Assembly (NCBI RefSeq): GCF_900094565.1
Contig: NZ_FMAF01000004.1
Location: forward strand, 531,326-595,325
Origin: Martinezella lusitana
GTDB taxonomy: Bacteria > Pseudomonadota > Alphaproteobacteria > Rhizobiales > Rhizobiaceae
Direction: 5' to 3'
DNA length: 64,000 bases
Position numbers and translations under genes: made by a program. The notes under the pieces are model-generated. The model did not search any database and was not told the DNA's origin. It saw only the letters and a list, made by a program, of their open reading frames with translations. Position 1 is the stretch's first letter, and each line of letters opens with the position of its first letter. Of this stretch, positions 17,592 to 27,041 are shown one piece after another.

Positions 17592-19226
17592 TCAATATCC
17601 CATATTGCCCATGGCGCCATTTCCGATGTTTTGGGCAAGTTCTTTGGCGGGAATATCGGCGATCATGGCTTCGGCGGTGATCAGAAGCGCCGCAATCGAG
17701 CCGGCGTCCTGCAACGCGGTCCGCACGACCTTGGCCGGATCGATGATGCCGGCTTCGATCATATCGACATAGGTTTCCGTCTGCGCGTCGAAGCCCTCAT
17801 TAGGATCCTCGCTGTCGTCAAGTTTTCCGATGACGATCGAACCTTCGACACCGGCATTGTCGGCGATCTGCCGGATCGGCGCTTCCAGTGCTCTGCGCAC
17901 GATCGCGATGCCCGCCGTCACGTCGGCGTTTTCGCCGGTGAGCCCAATGAGGACCGCTTTCGCACGCAAGAGCGCGACGCCGCCGCCGGCCACGATGCCT
18001 TCCTCGACCGCCGCACGGGTGGCATTCAGGGCATCGTCGATGCGGTCCTTCTTTTCCTTGACTTCGATCTCGGTCGAGCCACCGACGCGGATCACCGCAA
18101 CGCCGCCGGTGAGCTTTGCCAGCCGCTCCTGCAGCTTTTCCTTGTCGTAGTCTGAGGTCGTCTCCGCGATCTGCGCCTTGATCTGCTTGATACGTGCCTC
18201 GATGGCGGCTTTATCGCCAGAGCCATCGATGATCGTCGTGGTATCCTTCTCGATCAGCACGCGCCTGGCACGGCCGAGCATATCGAGTGTGACGTTCTCC
18301 AGTTTGATGCCGAGATCCTCGGAGATCATCTGTCCGGCCGTCAGGACGGCGATGTCTTCCAGCATGGCCTTGCGGCGGTCGCCGAAACCCGGCGCCTTGA
18401 CGGCAGCGACCTTGAGGCCGCCCCGCAACTTGTTGACGACCAATGTCGCCAGCGCTTCGCCTTCAACATCTTCCGAGATGATCAGCAACGGTGTGCCGCT
18501 CTGCACCACACCCTCGAGGATCGGAAGCATCGCCTGCAGATTGCCGAGCTTCTTTTCGTGAATGAGAATATAGGGGTTCTCCAGTTCCACGCGCATCTTT
18601 TCGGCATTGGTGACGAAATAGGGCGAGAGATAGCCGCGGTCGAACTGCATGCCCTCGACGACATCGAGTTCGTTCTCAGCCGTCTTGGCCTCCTCGACGG
18701 TGATGACACCTTCGTTGCCGACCTTTTCCATGGCCTTGGCGATCATCTCGCCAACGCTGGCATCGCCATTGGCGGCGATCGTGCCGACCTGCGCGATCTC
18801 GCTTGAGGACTTGACCTTGGTGGCGCGCGCCTTGATTTCCGCAAGCACGGCGGTGACACCGAGATCGATGCCGCGCTTGAGGTCCATGGGGTTCATCCCG
18901 GCGGCAACCAGCTTGGCACCCTCGCGAAAGATGGACGCGGCGAGCACGGTCGCCGTCGTGGTACCGTCGCCGGCAAGGTCGTTGGTTTTTGAAGCCACCT
19001 CGCGCACCAGCTGCGCGCCCATGTTCTCGAACTTGTCTTCAAGCTCGATTTCCTTGGCGACCGATACGCCATCCTTGGTGATGCGCGGAGCGCCATAGGG
19101 TCTGTCGATGACGACGTTGCGGCCCTTGGGACCGAGCGTCACCTTGACGGCATTGTTCAGCAATTCCACGCCACGAAGCAATCGGTCGCGGACGTCGGTA
19201 GAAAAAATGATTTGCTTGGCAGACAT
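17592..19226 (-). CDS. groEL: Chaperonin GroEL (accessory copy)
   Basis: A 60-kDa chaperonin of 544 residues that folds proteins in a double ring with GroES. Conserved signatures are present: [11 protein letters not shown], the ATP-site [12 protein letters not shown] and [18 protein letters not shown]. The start [20 protein letters not shown] departs from the common AAKDVKF. The C terminus ends [11 protein letters not shown] instead of a GGM-repeat tail. Both are traits of secondary GroEL paralogues in rhizobia. It lies 48 bp downstream of groES, under the CIRCE element. Rhizobia usually carry several groEL genes; a more specialised client set is an inference. Confidence 0.96.
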   Translation of the reverse strand: MSAKQIIFSTDVRDRLLRGVELLNNAVKVTLGPKGRNVVIDRPYGAPRITKDGVSVAKEIELEDKFENMGAQLVREVASKTNDLAGDGTTTATVLAASIFREGAKLVAAGMNPMDLKRGIDLGVTAVLAEIKARATKVKSSSEIAQVGTIAANGDASVGEMIAKAMEKVGNEGVITVEEAKTAENELDVVEGMQFDRGYLSPYFVTNAEKMRVELENPYILIHEKKLGNLQAMLPILEGVVQSGTPLLIISEDVEGEALATLVVNKLRGGLKVAAVKAPGFGDRRKAMLEDIAVLTAGQMISEDLGIKLENVTLDMLGRARRVLIEKDTTTIIDGSGDKAAIEARIKQIKAQIAETTSDYDKEKLQERLAKLTGGVAVIRVGGSTEIEVKEKKDRIDDALNATRAAVEEGIVAGGGVALLRAKAVLIGLTGENADVTAGIAIVRRALEAPIRQIADNAGVEGSIVIGKLDDSEDPNEGFDAQTETYVDMIEAGIIDPAKVVRTALQDAGSIAALLITAEAMIADIPAKELAQNIGNGAMGNMGY

Positions 19227-19274
19227 TGTCTTTGCCCTGTTCAGTCTTGAGATAAAGGAGCTAAATTCGGTGGA

Positions 19275-19583
19275 TCAGGCAGCCTTGTCGACGGCGTTCT
19301 CGATGATGCCCATAATGTCGGCCTCCTTCATGATCAGAAGGTCTTCACCATTGATCTTGACCTCGGTTCCCGACCATTTGCCGAACAGGATCGTATCGCC
19401 AGTCTTGACGTCGAGCGGGATCAGCCTTCCATTTTCGTCGCGGGAACCGGGACCGACGGCGATCACTTCACCTTCCTGCGGCTTTTCCTTGGCGGTATCG
19501 GGAATGATGATCCCGCCCTTGGATTTGATATCACCTTCGGCGCGTCGGATGACGACGCGGTCGTGCAGCGGGCGAAATAGCAT
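19275..19583 (-). CDS. groES: Co-chaperonin GroES
   Basis: The heptameric lid of GroEL, 102 residues. It contains [11 protein letters not shown], the mobile loop [20 protein letters not shown], and the beta-hairpin [23 protein letters not shown]. The start at 19583 (MLFRPLHD) fits the family; the open frame upstream runs through the CIRCE element and is not coding. groES and groEL form a two-gene heat-shock operon. Confidence 0.96.
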   Translation of the reverse strand: MLFRPLHDRVVIRRAEGDIKSKGGIIIPDTAKEKPQEGEVIAVGPGSRDENGRLIPLDVKTGDTILFGKWSGTEVKINGEDLLIMKEADIMGIIENAVDKAA

Positions 19584-19637
19584 AAAGATCTTTCTGCGGC
19601 CGGCGCATAGGGCGGCTGCAACCATAAAATAACATTC

Positions 19638-19664
19638 TTGGCACTCGATTGATAGGAGTGCCAA
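19638..19664. promoter_or_regulatory. CIRCE element (HrcA operator)
   Basis: TTGGCACTC, nine bases, then GAGTGCCAA: a perfect 9-9-9 inverted repeat matching the CIRCE consensus TTAGCACTC-N9-GAGTGCTAA except for symmetric G/C changes. It lies 55 bp upstream of groES. This implies repression by HrcA and release on heat shock. Confidence 0.93.
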
Positions 19665-20111
19665 CGAATATTATTTGGAGAATAAAATCATACGAGAATG
19701 GCGTCTATGATTCCATAGAATTGTATGGGCAATTCTGATGAAAATTACCGGCTCCATTGTAATGACGAATGAGTTTTTATTTCAACTAACCGGATTTTTT
19801 CTGAGATAAATATCGATCGGTGCTTCGCATATCAGTTTGCTGCGGACGCGGCCGGGTATGGGAAGATGCTTCGGCAGCGCTTTCGACAGCCGCCCGTTCG
19901 TCCATGAGCAATTGTAACGGACGATCGTCACGGCCGCCCTTTTGGTGGTTGGGCGGAACCTTGACCGCGGTCAGGATGAGCACCCGCAAAACGGATCTTC
20001 ATCTCAAATAAAAACGCAACTGGTTGGTGCCAGCGCGCCTGAAATGCTATTTGACTCATAAAAGTCAGGCAATCTTCCTTGCCCGCAAACGAACAGAGAG
20101 AGGCTCACGGC
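19665..20111. other. Intergenic region between groES and the SDR gene
   Basis: About 450 bp without a convincing gene, not counting the CIRCE element beside it. The first 130 bp are AT-rich and likely hold the groESL promoter. A minus-strand open frame at 19786-19989 from a TTG could encode 67 residues (RVLILTAVKVPP), but has no clear ribosome site or known family. It is left as a possible hypothetical gene only. Confidence 0.5.
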
Positions 20112-20816
20112 ATGTCGATAGAAAAAGTAGCAATCATCACGGCGGGCGGCAGCGGCATGGGTGCGGAAGCCGCCAAGCGCCTTGCCGCCGATGGATTCAG
20201 GGTTGCGATCCTTTCATCCTCCGGCAAGGGAGAGGCCCTTGCGGCGTCGCTCGGCGGCATCGGCATCACCGGTTCGAATCAGTCGAACGACGATCTCAAA
20301 CGCCTGACCGACGCGACGATGGAGAAGTGGGGTCGTATCGACGTGCTGGTCAATAGTGCCGGCCACGGACCCAGGGCACAGATCATCGAGATCACCGACG
20401 AACAATGGCACACAGGCCTTGACGTCTATCTGATGAACGTGATCCGCGCCGTTCGTCTGGTCACCCCGATCATGCAGGCGCAAAAGTCGGGCGCGATCAT
20501 CAACATCTCCACGGCCTGGGCCTTCGAACCATCGGCGATGTTTCCGACATCAGCCGTTTTCCGTGCCGGCCTTGCCGCCTATACCAAGATTTTCGCGGAT
20601 ACCTATGCGGCGGATAATGTCCGCATGAACAATGTACTGCCGGGCTGGATCGACAGCTTGCCGGCAACCGAAGAGCGCCGCGACGGCGTGCCGATGAAGC
20701 GCTACGGCACGAGTTCGGAGATTGCCGCCACGATCGCGTTCCTCGCATCCGATGGCGCAGGCTACATCACCGGCCAGAACCTCAAGGTCGATGGCGGACT
20801 AACCCGCTCCATATGA
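20112..20816 (+). CDS. Short-chain dehydrogenase with degenerate active site
   Basis: An SDR-fold protein of 234 residues. The cofactor motif TAGGSGMG and the NSAG segment are intact, and the end (YITGQNLKVDGG) is classical. When NISTAWAF and the following helix are aligned with SDR consensus, the catalytic Ser-Tyr-Lys falls on Thr, Ser and Arg (in TSAVFRAGL). The usual YxxxK is therefore absent. It probably binds a nucleotide but may not catalyse the standard reaction. ATG at 20112 follows AGAGAGGCTCACGGC. It stands alone and is convergent with an MFS gene. Confidence 0.82.
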   Translation: MSIEKVAIITAGGSGMGAEAAKRLAADGFRVAILSSSGKGEALAASLGGIGITGSNQSNDDLKRLTDATMEKWGRIDVLVNSAGHGPRAQIIEITDEQWHTGLDVYLMNVIRAVRLVTPIMQAQKSGAIINISTAWAFEPSAMFPTSAVFRAGLAAYTKIFADTYAADNVRMNNVLPGWIDSLPATEERRDGVPMKRYGTSSEIAATIAFLASDGAGYITGQNLKVDGGLTRSI

Positions 20817-20859
20817 GGCCTGCCGGCCGTCGAAACCGCCCCTCGTTCCAGTCGGGTCA

Positions 20860-20881
20860 GCACGTAGTCCGAACTACGTGC
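20860..20881. terminator. Hairpin at convergent gene ends
   Basis: GCACGTAGT-CCGA-ACTACGTGC, a 9-bp perfect stem that overlaps the stop codon of the MFS gene on the minus strand. It lies 43 bp past the SDR stop. Confidence 0.5.
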
Positions 20882-22148
20882 CGGTTTCTATCATCGTGGC
20901 ATTGACGTTGATGGCGCGGCCGGCAAACCAGCCATTGATGGCGGCGCCGAGACCAAGCAGGACGAACAGAACCGAACACCAGGCGAAACTTCCCGTCCAA
21001 CCGTGGATCATGCCGACGACGAGCGGCCCGATTGCGGCAAGCAGGTAGCCTATGAACTGCGCCATGCCGGACAGATGCGCGGCGACGTGCGGGTCGGGCG
21101 AGCGCAGCACGATCACGGTCAGCGCCACCGCGATCAGCCCTCCCTGCCCGACACCCTGGAGCACGGCCCAGAACCATACCGTCCAGAGCGGCGCGAAGAG
21201 CAGGCCCAGCAGCGCCGTGACCGCGACCGCGCAAAGAATGGCGTTGATGGCCCGCTGGTCCTTGCCCCTGACGGCGATGTGAGGTGCCACAAGACACGAA
21301 GCCGCCTGCACCATGACTGAAACCGACACGATTGCGCCGGCCGTCACGCCATCGAGGCCACGCTCGCGCAGAATTGGGACCAGCCAGCCGAAGACGCAAT
21401 AGGCAAGCGCCGATTGTAGCCCCATGAAGAGCGTTACCTGCCAGGCGACGGCATCAGTCCATAGGCCCATGACGCGGAAGCCGGTGCGCCGCGCTTGGGT
21501 GCCCGATCCAATCACCTGCGGCAGCCACAGAAGCCCGACCACGAGGGCCGGCAAGGCCCAGGCCGCAAGCGCGCCGCCGAGCGACCCGCCAAGAATATGC
21601 TCGATCGGAAGCGTGAGTCCGGCTGCACTCGCCGCGCCCGCGCACAGAGCCATTGTGTAGCAGCCCGTCATCAGGGCCGCCTTGTCCGGAAAATCACGCT
21701 TGACCACGCCCGGCAAGAGAACATTGCCGATCGCTATGCAGGCGCCGGTCAAGGCCGTCCCGAAGAACAGCAGGGAGATAGAGGAAATGCCGCGTAACGC
21801 CGTGCCGAGCGCAAGGAGGAGAATCACGCCGAGCAGCACGCGCTCTGTCCCCAATCGCTGCGCCAGTCTTGGCGCGAGCGGTGAAAACAGGCCCATGCAA
21901 ACGACAGGCAATGTGGTGAGGATGCTCGTGCCGAATGCGGTAAGGCCAAGCCCGCTTCGGATTTCGGGCAATAGCGCCGAGGCGCTCGAGAAGACCGGCC
22001 GGAGATTGAACGCAATCAGCACAAGGCTTGTGCCGAGAAGAAATCTGCCGATTGGCGATTTGCCCCGATGCGCCTGCGGTGGCGGGATTTCATCGGCCTC
22101 GGCATCGATCAGTTCAAGAGAAGCGGCATTCTGCGAAGGCGCGGTCAT
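20874..22148 (-). CDS. MFS transporter, CynX/NimT family
   Basis: A 12-helix major facilitator of 424 residues. The N-terminal cytoplasmic tail of about 35 residues is followed by FNLRPVFSSASALLPEI, which matches the CynX/NimT group (cyanate or 2-nitroimidazole transport proteins). GLFSPLAPRLAQRLGTERV is the loop 2-3 motif. The ATG overlaps the stop of the GntR gene (ATGA), so the regulator and transporter are co-translated. The substrate is unknown; the CynX label is a family name, not evidence of cyanate transport. Confidence 0.88.
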   Translation of the reverse strand: MTAPSQNAASLELIDAEADEIPPPQAHRGKSPIGRFLLGTSLVLIAFNLRPVFSSASALLPEIRSGLGLTAFGTSILTTLPVVCMGLFSPLAPRLAQRLGTERVLLGVILLLALGTALRGISSISLLFFGTALTGACIAIGNVLLPGVVKRDFPDKAALMTGCYTMALCAGAASAAGLTLPIEHILGGSLGGALAAWALPALVVGLLWLPQVIGSGTQARRTGFRVMGLWTDAVAWQVTLFMGLQSALAYCVFGWLVPILRERGLDGVTAGAIVSVSVMVQAASCLVAPHIAVRGKDQRAINAILCAVAVTALLGLLFAPLWTVWFWAVLQGVGQGGLIAVALTVIVLRSPDPHVAAHLSGMAQFIGYLLAAIGPLVVGMIHGWTGSFAWCSVLFVLLGLGAAINGWFAGRAINVNATMIETGT

Positions 22149-22828
22149 GACATCAGCAACCGATCGAGGGTGGCGACAACCGGAGCCATGAAGCGGCGCA
22201 CGGCAGAACCTGCCGCTTCCGGATCACCTGCTTCAATGGCATCGATGATTGCGACATGCGCTTGCATATCCGGCTCAGGAAGATCCTCGCCGAGCGTCGC
22301 CTCGATGGTCTCGGCGATCGACACGGAAAAGAATTCGTAGATCTCGATCATCGCCCTGTTCTGCGACGCCGCGATCACCGCCTTGTGGAAGGCGAGGTCT
22401 CGCTCGATAAATGCGGTCTTGTCTCCGCCATCATAGTTTCCTCGCGCCTTCAGCAGCGCACGCAATTGCAAAATCACCTCCGGCGTCTGTCGCAGAGCGG
22501 CCAGGCGTGCAGCCTCGACGTCGAGCGCCAAACGCGCTTCGAACTGGTCCCGGAGCCCGGCCCGGCGCGCCATGTCGAAAGGGCGGCCGAGGTTGATCGT
22601 CGAGCGCACGTAGGTGCCGGATCCCTGTCGTGTCTCGATATAGCCTTGAGACGCCAGCACCCGGACTGCCTCGCGGATGGTGCCGCGGCTGACGGAAAGC
22701 ATGGATGAGAGAGAAGCCTCATTGGGCAATTTCTCGCCGACACGCCATCGCCTTGCAATGATTTCGCCGCGGATTGCTTCGACCGCTGTTTCCGCGAGCG
22801 TGGTTTTGGTCAGGGCGCGCATGATCAC
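22145..22828 (-). CDS. GntR-family regulator with FCD domain
   Basis: A 227-residue FadR-type regulator. The winged helix (GEKLPNEASLSSMLSVSRGT, then GSGTYV) is followed by an FCD helical domain with metal-ligand-like positions (ERDLAFHKAVIAAS, QAHVAIIDAIEAGD). It is first in a two-gene operon with the CynX-like MFS transporter and probably controls it in response to an organic acid or amino acid. A 17-bp palindrome lies just upstream of its start. Confidence 0.9.
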   Translation of the reverse strand: MIMRALTKTTLAETAVEAIRGEIIARRWRVGEKLPNEASLSSMLSVSRGTIREAVRVLASQGYIETRQGSGTYVRSTINLGRPFDMARRAGLRDQFEARLALDVEAARLAALRQTPEVILQLRALLKARGNYDGGDKTAFIERDLAFHKAVIAASQNRAMIEIYEFFSVSIAETIEATLGEDLPEPDMQAHVAIIDAIEAGDPEAAGSAVRRFMAPVVATLDRLLMS

Positions 22829-22836
22829 ATCTCATC

Positions 22837-22853
22837 AAGTCATCAGATGACTT
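22837..22853. promoter_or_regulatory. GntR/FadR-type operator
   Basis: AAGTCATC-A-GATGACTT, a perfect 8-1-8 palindrome ending 8 bp upstream of the GntR start. The odd length and the GTC/GAC core resemble FadR-subfamily operators. It is most simply an autoregulatory site. Confidence 0.6.
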
Positions 22854-22935
22854 AATGACTAATCGAATGACGAGGTGTCGTCAACAAATGTCCTGGCTGC
22901 TGCCAGGTCGTCGAACAAGGGAAGCGCGCCTGCGC

Positions 22936-24138
22936 CTATCCGCGCCGCCTGGCGCCATCAAAGAAGAGCAGCATGGCAAGTCCGACCACGCCGGCAACCG
23001 CTCCGATGACTGCCGTTCCCGAATAGCTGCTCGTAGCGGTTCCGAGCGCAAACAGGAGGGCGCTCAGGCCGGCGCTGAGGAAAATATTGACCGATATGAG
23101 GGCGCTGCCGAGCCCCGGACGCTCGGCGATCAGATCCTGCAGATAGGTGATGGGAATGCTGATGAGGGCAGCCGCTCCGATGCCGCTGATAAGGGTCAGC
23201 GCATAGACGTGCCAGGGCGCCGATGCCAACCCGAGCAACAGCAGGTAAACGACATAGATGACCGTGCCGAGGGCCAGCGCTGTCACATGGCTCATGATCC
23301 GTTGGGCGCGTCCCCACACGACGATGAATATGACTTCCAGAAGCGCAACGATCCCGACGAGCACGCCGATATCGGCGACGGAGCCGTGGGCGGCACCGGT
23401 GACGATGAGAGGCAGAATGGCACCATTGACATGAAGCGTGCTGCTGATCAAAGCCACCGCGATCACCCGCACAAAAACCGGCGGCGAGATGACCTCGCCG
23501 AGTGCCGCGAGATAGGAGAGATGGCGCGTTGCCGCCTTGTCGGTGCCGCTCTGGCGGGGAAGGAAAACCGCAATCAATCCGAAACAAACCGCACAGGCCA
23601 AACCGGCGAAAAGATAGGCGGGTAACATGCTTGCGGAGTTTGCGAGCAGCGCCCCGGTGATACCAGGCACGAGAACCCAGGATAGCGAAATCATCGCCCT
23701 GACGCCCGAATTTACGGTCGCCACGTTGTTGCGCTCCATCCCATTGGTCGCGACCCTGACATTGGCAAACAGCAGTGAATTGAGGGAACCGTAGATCGGA
23801 AGGAGAAACAATGCGGCGAGAATGAAGGTCGCCTGCGTGGGAACGACGTAGACCGCGCCATAACCCAGGATGCCGAAGAGCGCGACCGTCAGCATCATCG
23901 TGCGATATTCACCGATCCTGTCCGCCAGGTTTCCCAGCAGAATGCTGACGATGACGTTGACCGCAGCCGCACAAAAGATCAGTGCCGAATATAGCCCATT
24001 GCTCAGGCCGAGTTCGCGAATACCCACGACGGACTGATAAGGCGATGTCGCGGCTCCGGCAAAGCCGAAGGCAAAGATGGCAAGCATGCTCACCCGGATC
24101 GTCGGGTCGCGGAATACTTCGGGAATGAGGCGGGTCAT
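22936..24138 (-). CDS. MFS transporter, SetA-like sugar efflux family
   Basis: A 12-helix MFS protein of 400 residues, inner membrane. The segment GNLADRIGEYRTMML is the loop 2-3 motif, and PIYGSLNSLLFANVRV and DLIAERPGLGSALISVNIFLSAG match SetA/B-type sugar efflux transporters. There is no obvious operon partner: the GntR gene is 107 bp downstream on the same strand. The start at 24138 is the first ATG. The substrate is unknown; sugar efflux is a family-level guess. Confidence 0.85.
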   Translation of the reverse strand: MTRLIPEVFRDPTIRVSMLAIFAFGFAGAATSPYQSVVGIRELGLSNGLYSALIFCAAAVNVIVSILLGNLADRIGEYRTMMLTVALFGILGYGAVYVVPTQATFILAALFLLPIYGSLNSLLFANVRVATNGMERNNVATVNSGVRAMISLSWVLVPGITGALLANSASMLPAYLFAGLACAVCFGLIAVFLPRQSGTDKAATRHLSYLAALGEVISPPVFVRVIAVALISSTLHVNGAILPLIVTGAAHGSVADIGVLVGIVALLEVIFIVVWGRAQRIMSHVTALALGTVIYVVYLLLLGLASAPWHVYALTLISGIGAAALISIPITYLQDLIAERPGLGSALISVNIFLSAGLSALLFALGTATSSYSGTAVIGAVAGVVGLAMLLFFDGARRRG

Positions 24139-24162
24139 CGGTTGTGTCGAAGGTCTGTCAAA

Positions 24163-24181
24163 TCACCCGTCTTGCGGGTGA
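24163..24181. promoter_or_regulatory. Inverted repeat upstream of the SetA-like gene
   Basis: TCACCCG-TCTTG-CGGGTGA, 25 bp before the transporter start. It could be a leader hairpin, or a terminator for the DUF3455 gene upstream on the same strand. Confidence 0.35.
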
Positions 24182-24355
24182 GCGGCTTTTAGCAGGTTTG
24201 AGCCCGACGGAAACGTGCAAAAATAAATATTGGCTGCACTGGCGATGCTGCATATCGGGAGCTGGATGGAAGGACGCCTCGCCAGAAACCCGATGGCAAT
24301 TGGCGGCTCTTGTGCACCTGGCTCCCATACCGGGGCCGCAGCCTGACGGACGCGA

Positions 24356-24871
24356 TCAGTTCGCAAGGAAAACGTAGCGGGCTGTATAGGGTTCAAGATG
24401 CATCGCGCCCGGTTGGTCGCATGCGCCGGAGAATACGCCGCCCTTCGTGTCCAGACGCTGCACCGCCGTCACCTTCGACAACACTCCATCACCCCGATGT
24501 TCGACGACATCGAGCCTCAGAATGGCGATGTCGTTCTTTGTGGCACCTGGAGCCTGGCTCGCGACCTTGCCTTTGATGGAGCTGCCATCGGCAAACTCCC
24601 AACCGGGGCCTGCAAAATGGCGCCCGACGGTCGTGCCGTCCTGCAGCAACGTTGCCAGCGGCTCGCGGAACTGCCAGCTCATCTTATTGTCCGAGCCGGT
24701 TTTGCACTCGTAGATCTGAACGCCTTCGGCATGCACGGTTGCAACTGACGTTGCGTCCTTGACCTCTATATTCGCGGGGAGGTCGGCAGCGTTGGCTCGC
24801 TGAGAGTTGGCCGAAATAGATGCTGCGACTGCCAGACAAGACACGAATAGGCCGACGGAAAGAAGCTTCAT
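24356..24871 (-). CDS. DUF3455 secreted protein
   Basis: A 171-residue exported protein of unknown function, matching the DUF3455 pattern: ADLPANIEV, VHAEGVQIYECKTG, HFAGPGWEFADGSSIKG, RLDTKGGVFSGACDQPG and a final YTARYVFL. Residues 1-28 are a signal peptide (MKLLSVGLFVSCLAVAA, cleavage after ANA). The ATG at 24871 is preceded too closely by GAAGG; an upstream start (24937 or 24970) would still yield the same mature protein. Two cysteine-bearing segments may form a disulfide. The role is unknown. Confidence 0.8.
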   Translation of the reverse strand: MKLLSVGLFVSCLAVAASISANSQRANAADLPANIEVKDATSVATVHAEGVQIYECKTGSDNKMSWQFREPLATLLQDGTTVGRHFAGPGWEFADGSSIKGKVASQAPGATKNDIAILRLDVVEHRGDGVLSKVTAVQRLDTKGGVFSGACDQPGAMHLEPYTARYVFLAN

Positions 24872-25349
24872 CCTTCGAAGTCGCTTGCCAAGCCGGATTG
24901 TGGCGACGCCAGATCTGCGAAAATATAGAATCTGCATGATATGCTCATACTCCTCGTTCATCCCAGGCAAGTCCGGTTCGCCTGCGGCGAAGGATTCCTG
25001 CGCCCCATTTCAAGTCCTGAATTCGAGCAGGATCAAGCTGGTGGTCCCACACCATAAAGTGACCCCGAAGTGAAACTGCCGGTGCCGGATCCAGCATATA
25101 GCGCCTGCACGCATTATGCGGCTGCACCGGCTCGCAGGTTCAGCCGAAACCGAAAATAGTTTCGCTTTGAGCAATGCCCTGGGGGTGGAAAAGAAGATTA
25201 TTGTCATTGACGGTCGGGAAGCTCATCCTCCCCGGCTCTTTTTCTCGCGCCGGCGGTCGGTGTCTGCCTTGGCTGCGGACACCACCATCGATTTGATTTC
25301 GAGACCTACGCAAAAGCCTGGGCGAATTCTCGCCGTTACAGCTCTGACG
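24872..25349. other. Intergenic region between maiA and the DUF3455 gene
   Basis: About 480 bp in which I see no supported gene. It holds the leader of the DUF3455 gene and a short stretch with mixed composition. Open frames on both strands are short and show no family resemblance. It may contain decayed sequence. Confidence 0.5.
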
Positions 25350-25982
25350 TTATGGTTTCACGCGGTCCGGATGCGCTGCCTGGAAGGCAGGCAGTGCGGC
25401 GCACCGGCCATCGATTTCAACGATGCGCTTGAGGTCGGTCATATCGACTCCCCAGCGGCGGGCATTGTAGACTTGCGGGACAAGGCAAAGGTCCGCCATC
25501 GTCGGCCGATCTCCAAAGCTGAAATCCCCGTTGAATTCGCCAAGCATCGCTTCCAGCTTGCGAAGTCCATCCGCAATGAAATGCTTCATCCATTCTCCGC
25601 GGGCTTCGGCCTTGTCCGTTATGGTCATGACATAGGCTGCGACATGCGTGTTGCATATCGGATGGATGTCCATGGCGATCGCGTAGGCAAGTGCCCGCAC
25701 GTGCTGGCGGCCTGCACTATCCGCCGGCATCAAACCGCACTCCGGCTGAAGCTCCGCCAGATATTCGATGATGGACAGCGACTGCGTCAACGTTCTCCCA
25801 TCGATCACCAGCGCCGGTACGAGCCCCTGCGGGTTGAGCGCCAAATAGTCCGGGCCTCTCTGTTCACCTTCCAGCAAATTGATCGACACGGTCTTATGGT
25901 CGATCTCGAGCATATTGAGCGCGATGCGGACGCGATAGCTCGCCGACGATCGCCAATAGTCGTAGAGAACGACCTCATTCAT
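25350..25982 (-). CDS. maiA: Maleylacetoacetate isomerase
   Basis: A zeta-class glutathione transferase (210 residues) that isomerises maleylacetoacetate to fumarylacetoacetate with glutathione, in the tyrosine catabolic pathway. The N-terminal motif YDYWRSSASYRVRIALNM is the zeta SSxSxRVRIAL active-site signature. QSLSIIEYLAEL is the glutathione-binding segment. The C-terminal PTMADLCLVPQVYNARRWGVD is typical. The start overlaps the stop of fahA by 4 bp. It is the last gene of hppD-hmgA-fahA-maiA. Confidence 0.95.
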   Translation of the reverse strand: MNEVVLYDYWRSSASYRVRIALNMLEIDHKTVSINLLEGEQRGPDYLALNPQGLVPALVIDGRTLTQSLSIIEYLAELQPECGLMPADSAGRQHVRALAYAIAMDIHPICNTHVAAYVMTITDKAEARGEWMKHFIADGLRKLEAMLGEFNGDFSFGDRPTMADLCLVPQVYNARRWGVDMTDLKRIVEIDGRCAALPAFQAAHPDRVKP

Positions 25983-27004
25983 TGCAGCTCCGATCCCCCA
26001 TGTCTTTCGACGCTCTGCTCGATTGCCCCGAAGATCGAATGCCCTGCCCGGTCGTGCATCTCGATGCGGACCTGGTCACCGAACCGCAGGAAGGGAGTCT
26101 TCGGCGCTCCGCTTTCGATGGTCTCGATCATCCGGATCTCGGCGATGCAGGAGTAGCCGGCACCGCCGCTCTCGACCGGCTTGCCCGGACCGCCGTCGAG
26201 CTTGTTGGACACCGTTCCCGAGCCGATGATCGTTCCGGCCACAAGGTCACGGGTCTTGGCGGCATGGGCGATCAGCTGGCCAAAATCGAACGTCATGTCG
26301 ACACCGGCATTCGCCTTGCCGAATGGCTTGCCGTTCAAGGTCACGAGCAAGGGGAGATGCAGTTTGCCGCCATCCCACGCCTCCCCCAGTTCGTCGGGCG
26401 TGACCGCGACCGGAGAAAATGCCGATGCAGGCTTGGACTGAAAGAAGCCGAACCCTTTTGCCAGCTCTTGCGGAATGAGGCCGCGCAGCGACACGTCGTT
26501 GACGAGCATCACCAGGCGGATGGCGCTCCGGGCAATCTCCGGACCCGAACCCATGGCGACGTCGCCGACGATGACGGCGACCTCGCCCTCCATGTCGATC
26601 CCATAGGCCTCGTCAGCCGCCACGATCGGATCGCGCGGTGCGAGGAAACTATCCGAGCCGCCCTGGTACATCAGCGGATCGGTCCAGAAGCTTGTCGGCA
26701 ACTCGGCACCGCGCGCCTTGCGCACCAGCTCGACATGATTGACATAGGCAGAGCCGTCAGCCCACTGATAGGCCCGTGGCAAAGGCGATGTGGCGTCATG
26801 CTCGTGGAACCTCAGCGTCGGCTGGGCACCCGTCTCGATACCCTCGGCAACCTGCGCGAGTCTGGGCGCCACATGCTCCCAATCGTCGAGGGCAGCCTGC
26901 AAGGTGCGGGCGATATGACCGACCTCGGAGCAGCGGGTCAGGTCGCGGGAGACGACGACAAGCCGCCCGTCCCTCGTGGAGTCTTTCAAAGTCGCGAGCT
27001 TCAT
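25979..27004 (-). CDS. fahA: Fumarylacetoacetate hydrolase family protein
   Basis: Fumarylacetoacetate hydrolase, 341 residues, splitting fumarylacetoacetate into fumarate and acetoacetate. Metal-site motifs include YGIDMEGEVAVIVGD and the GSGTVSNK stretch near the C terminus. KGFGFFQSKPASAFSP lies near the active site. The start MKLATLKDSTRDG at 27004 suits the family; 43 upstream in-frame residues belong to the end of hmgA in another frame. It sits 37 bp after hmgA and overlaps maiA by 4 bp. Confidence 0.94.
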   Translation of the reverse strand: MKLATLKDSTRDGRLVVVSRDLTRCSEVGHIARTLQAALDDWEHVAPRLAQVAEGIETGAQPTLRFHEHDATSPLPRAYQWADGSAYVNHVELVRKARGAELPTSFWTDPLMYQGGSDSFLAPRDPIVAADEAYGIDMEGEVAVIVGDVAMGSGPEIARSAIRLVMLVNDVSLRGLIPQELAKGFGFFQSKPASAFSPVAVTPDELGEAWDGGKLHLPLLVTLNGKPFGKANAGVDMTFDFGQLIAHAAKTRDLVAGTIIGSGTVSNKLDGGPGKPVESGGAGYSCIAEIRMIETIESGAPKTPFLRFGDQVRIEMHDRAGHSIFGAIEQSVERHGGSELQ

Positions 27005-27041
27005 GTGCTGGTTCCACCGTAAGAGGATGCGTGGCCGATCT

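Noticed and set aside
19786..19989. Possible 67-residue gene on the minus strand between groES and the SDR gene
   Set aside because: Only a TTG start, no clear ribosome site and no recognisable family; kept as a remark in the intergenic entry.
20874..22148. CynX-like transporter as part of a cyanate or cyanide system with the Nit1 operon
   Set aside because: CynX/NimT is a broad family label, no cyanase gene is nearby, and the two loci are 20 kb apart with different regulators.
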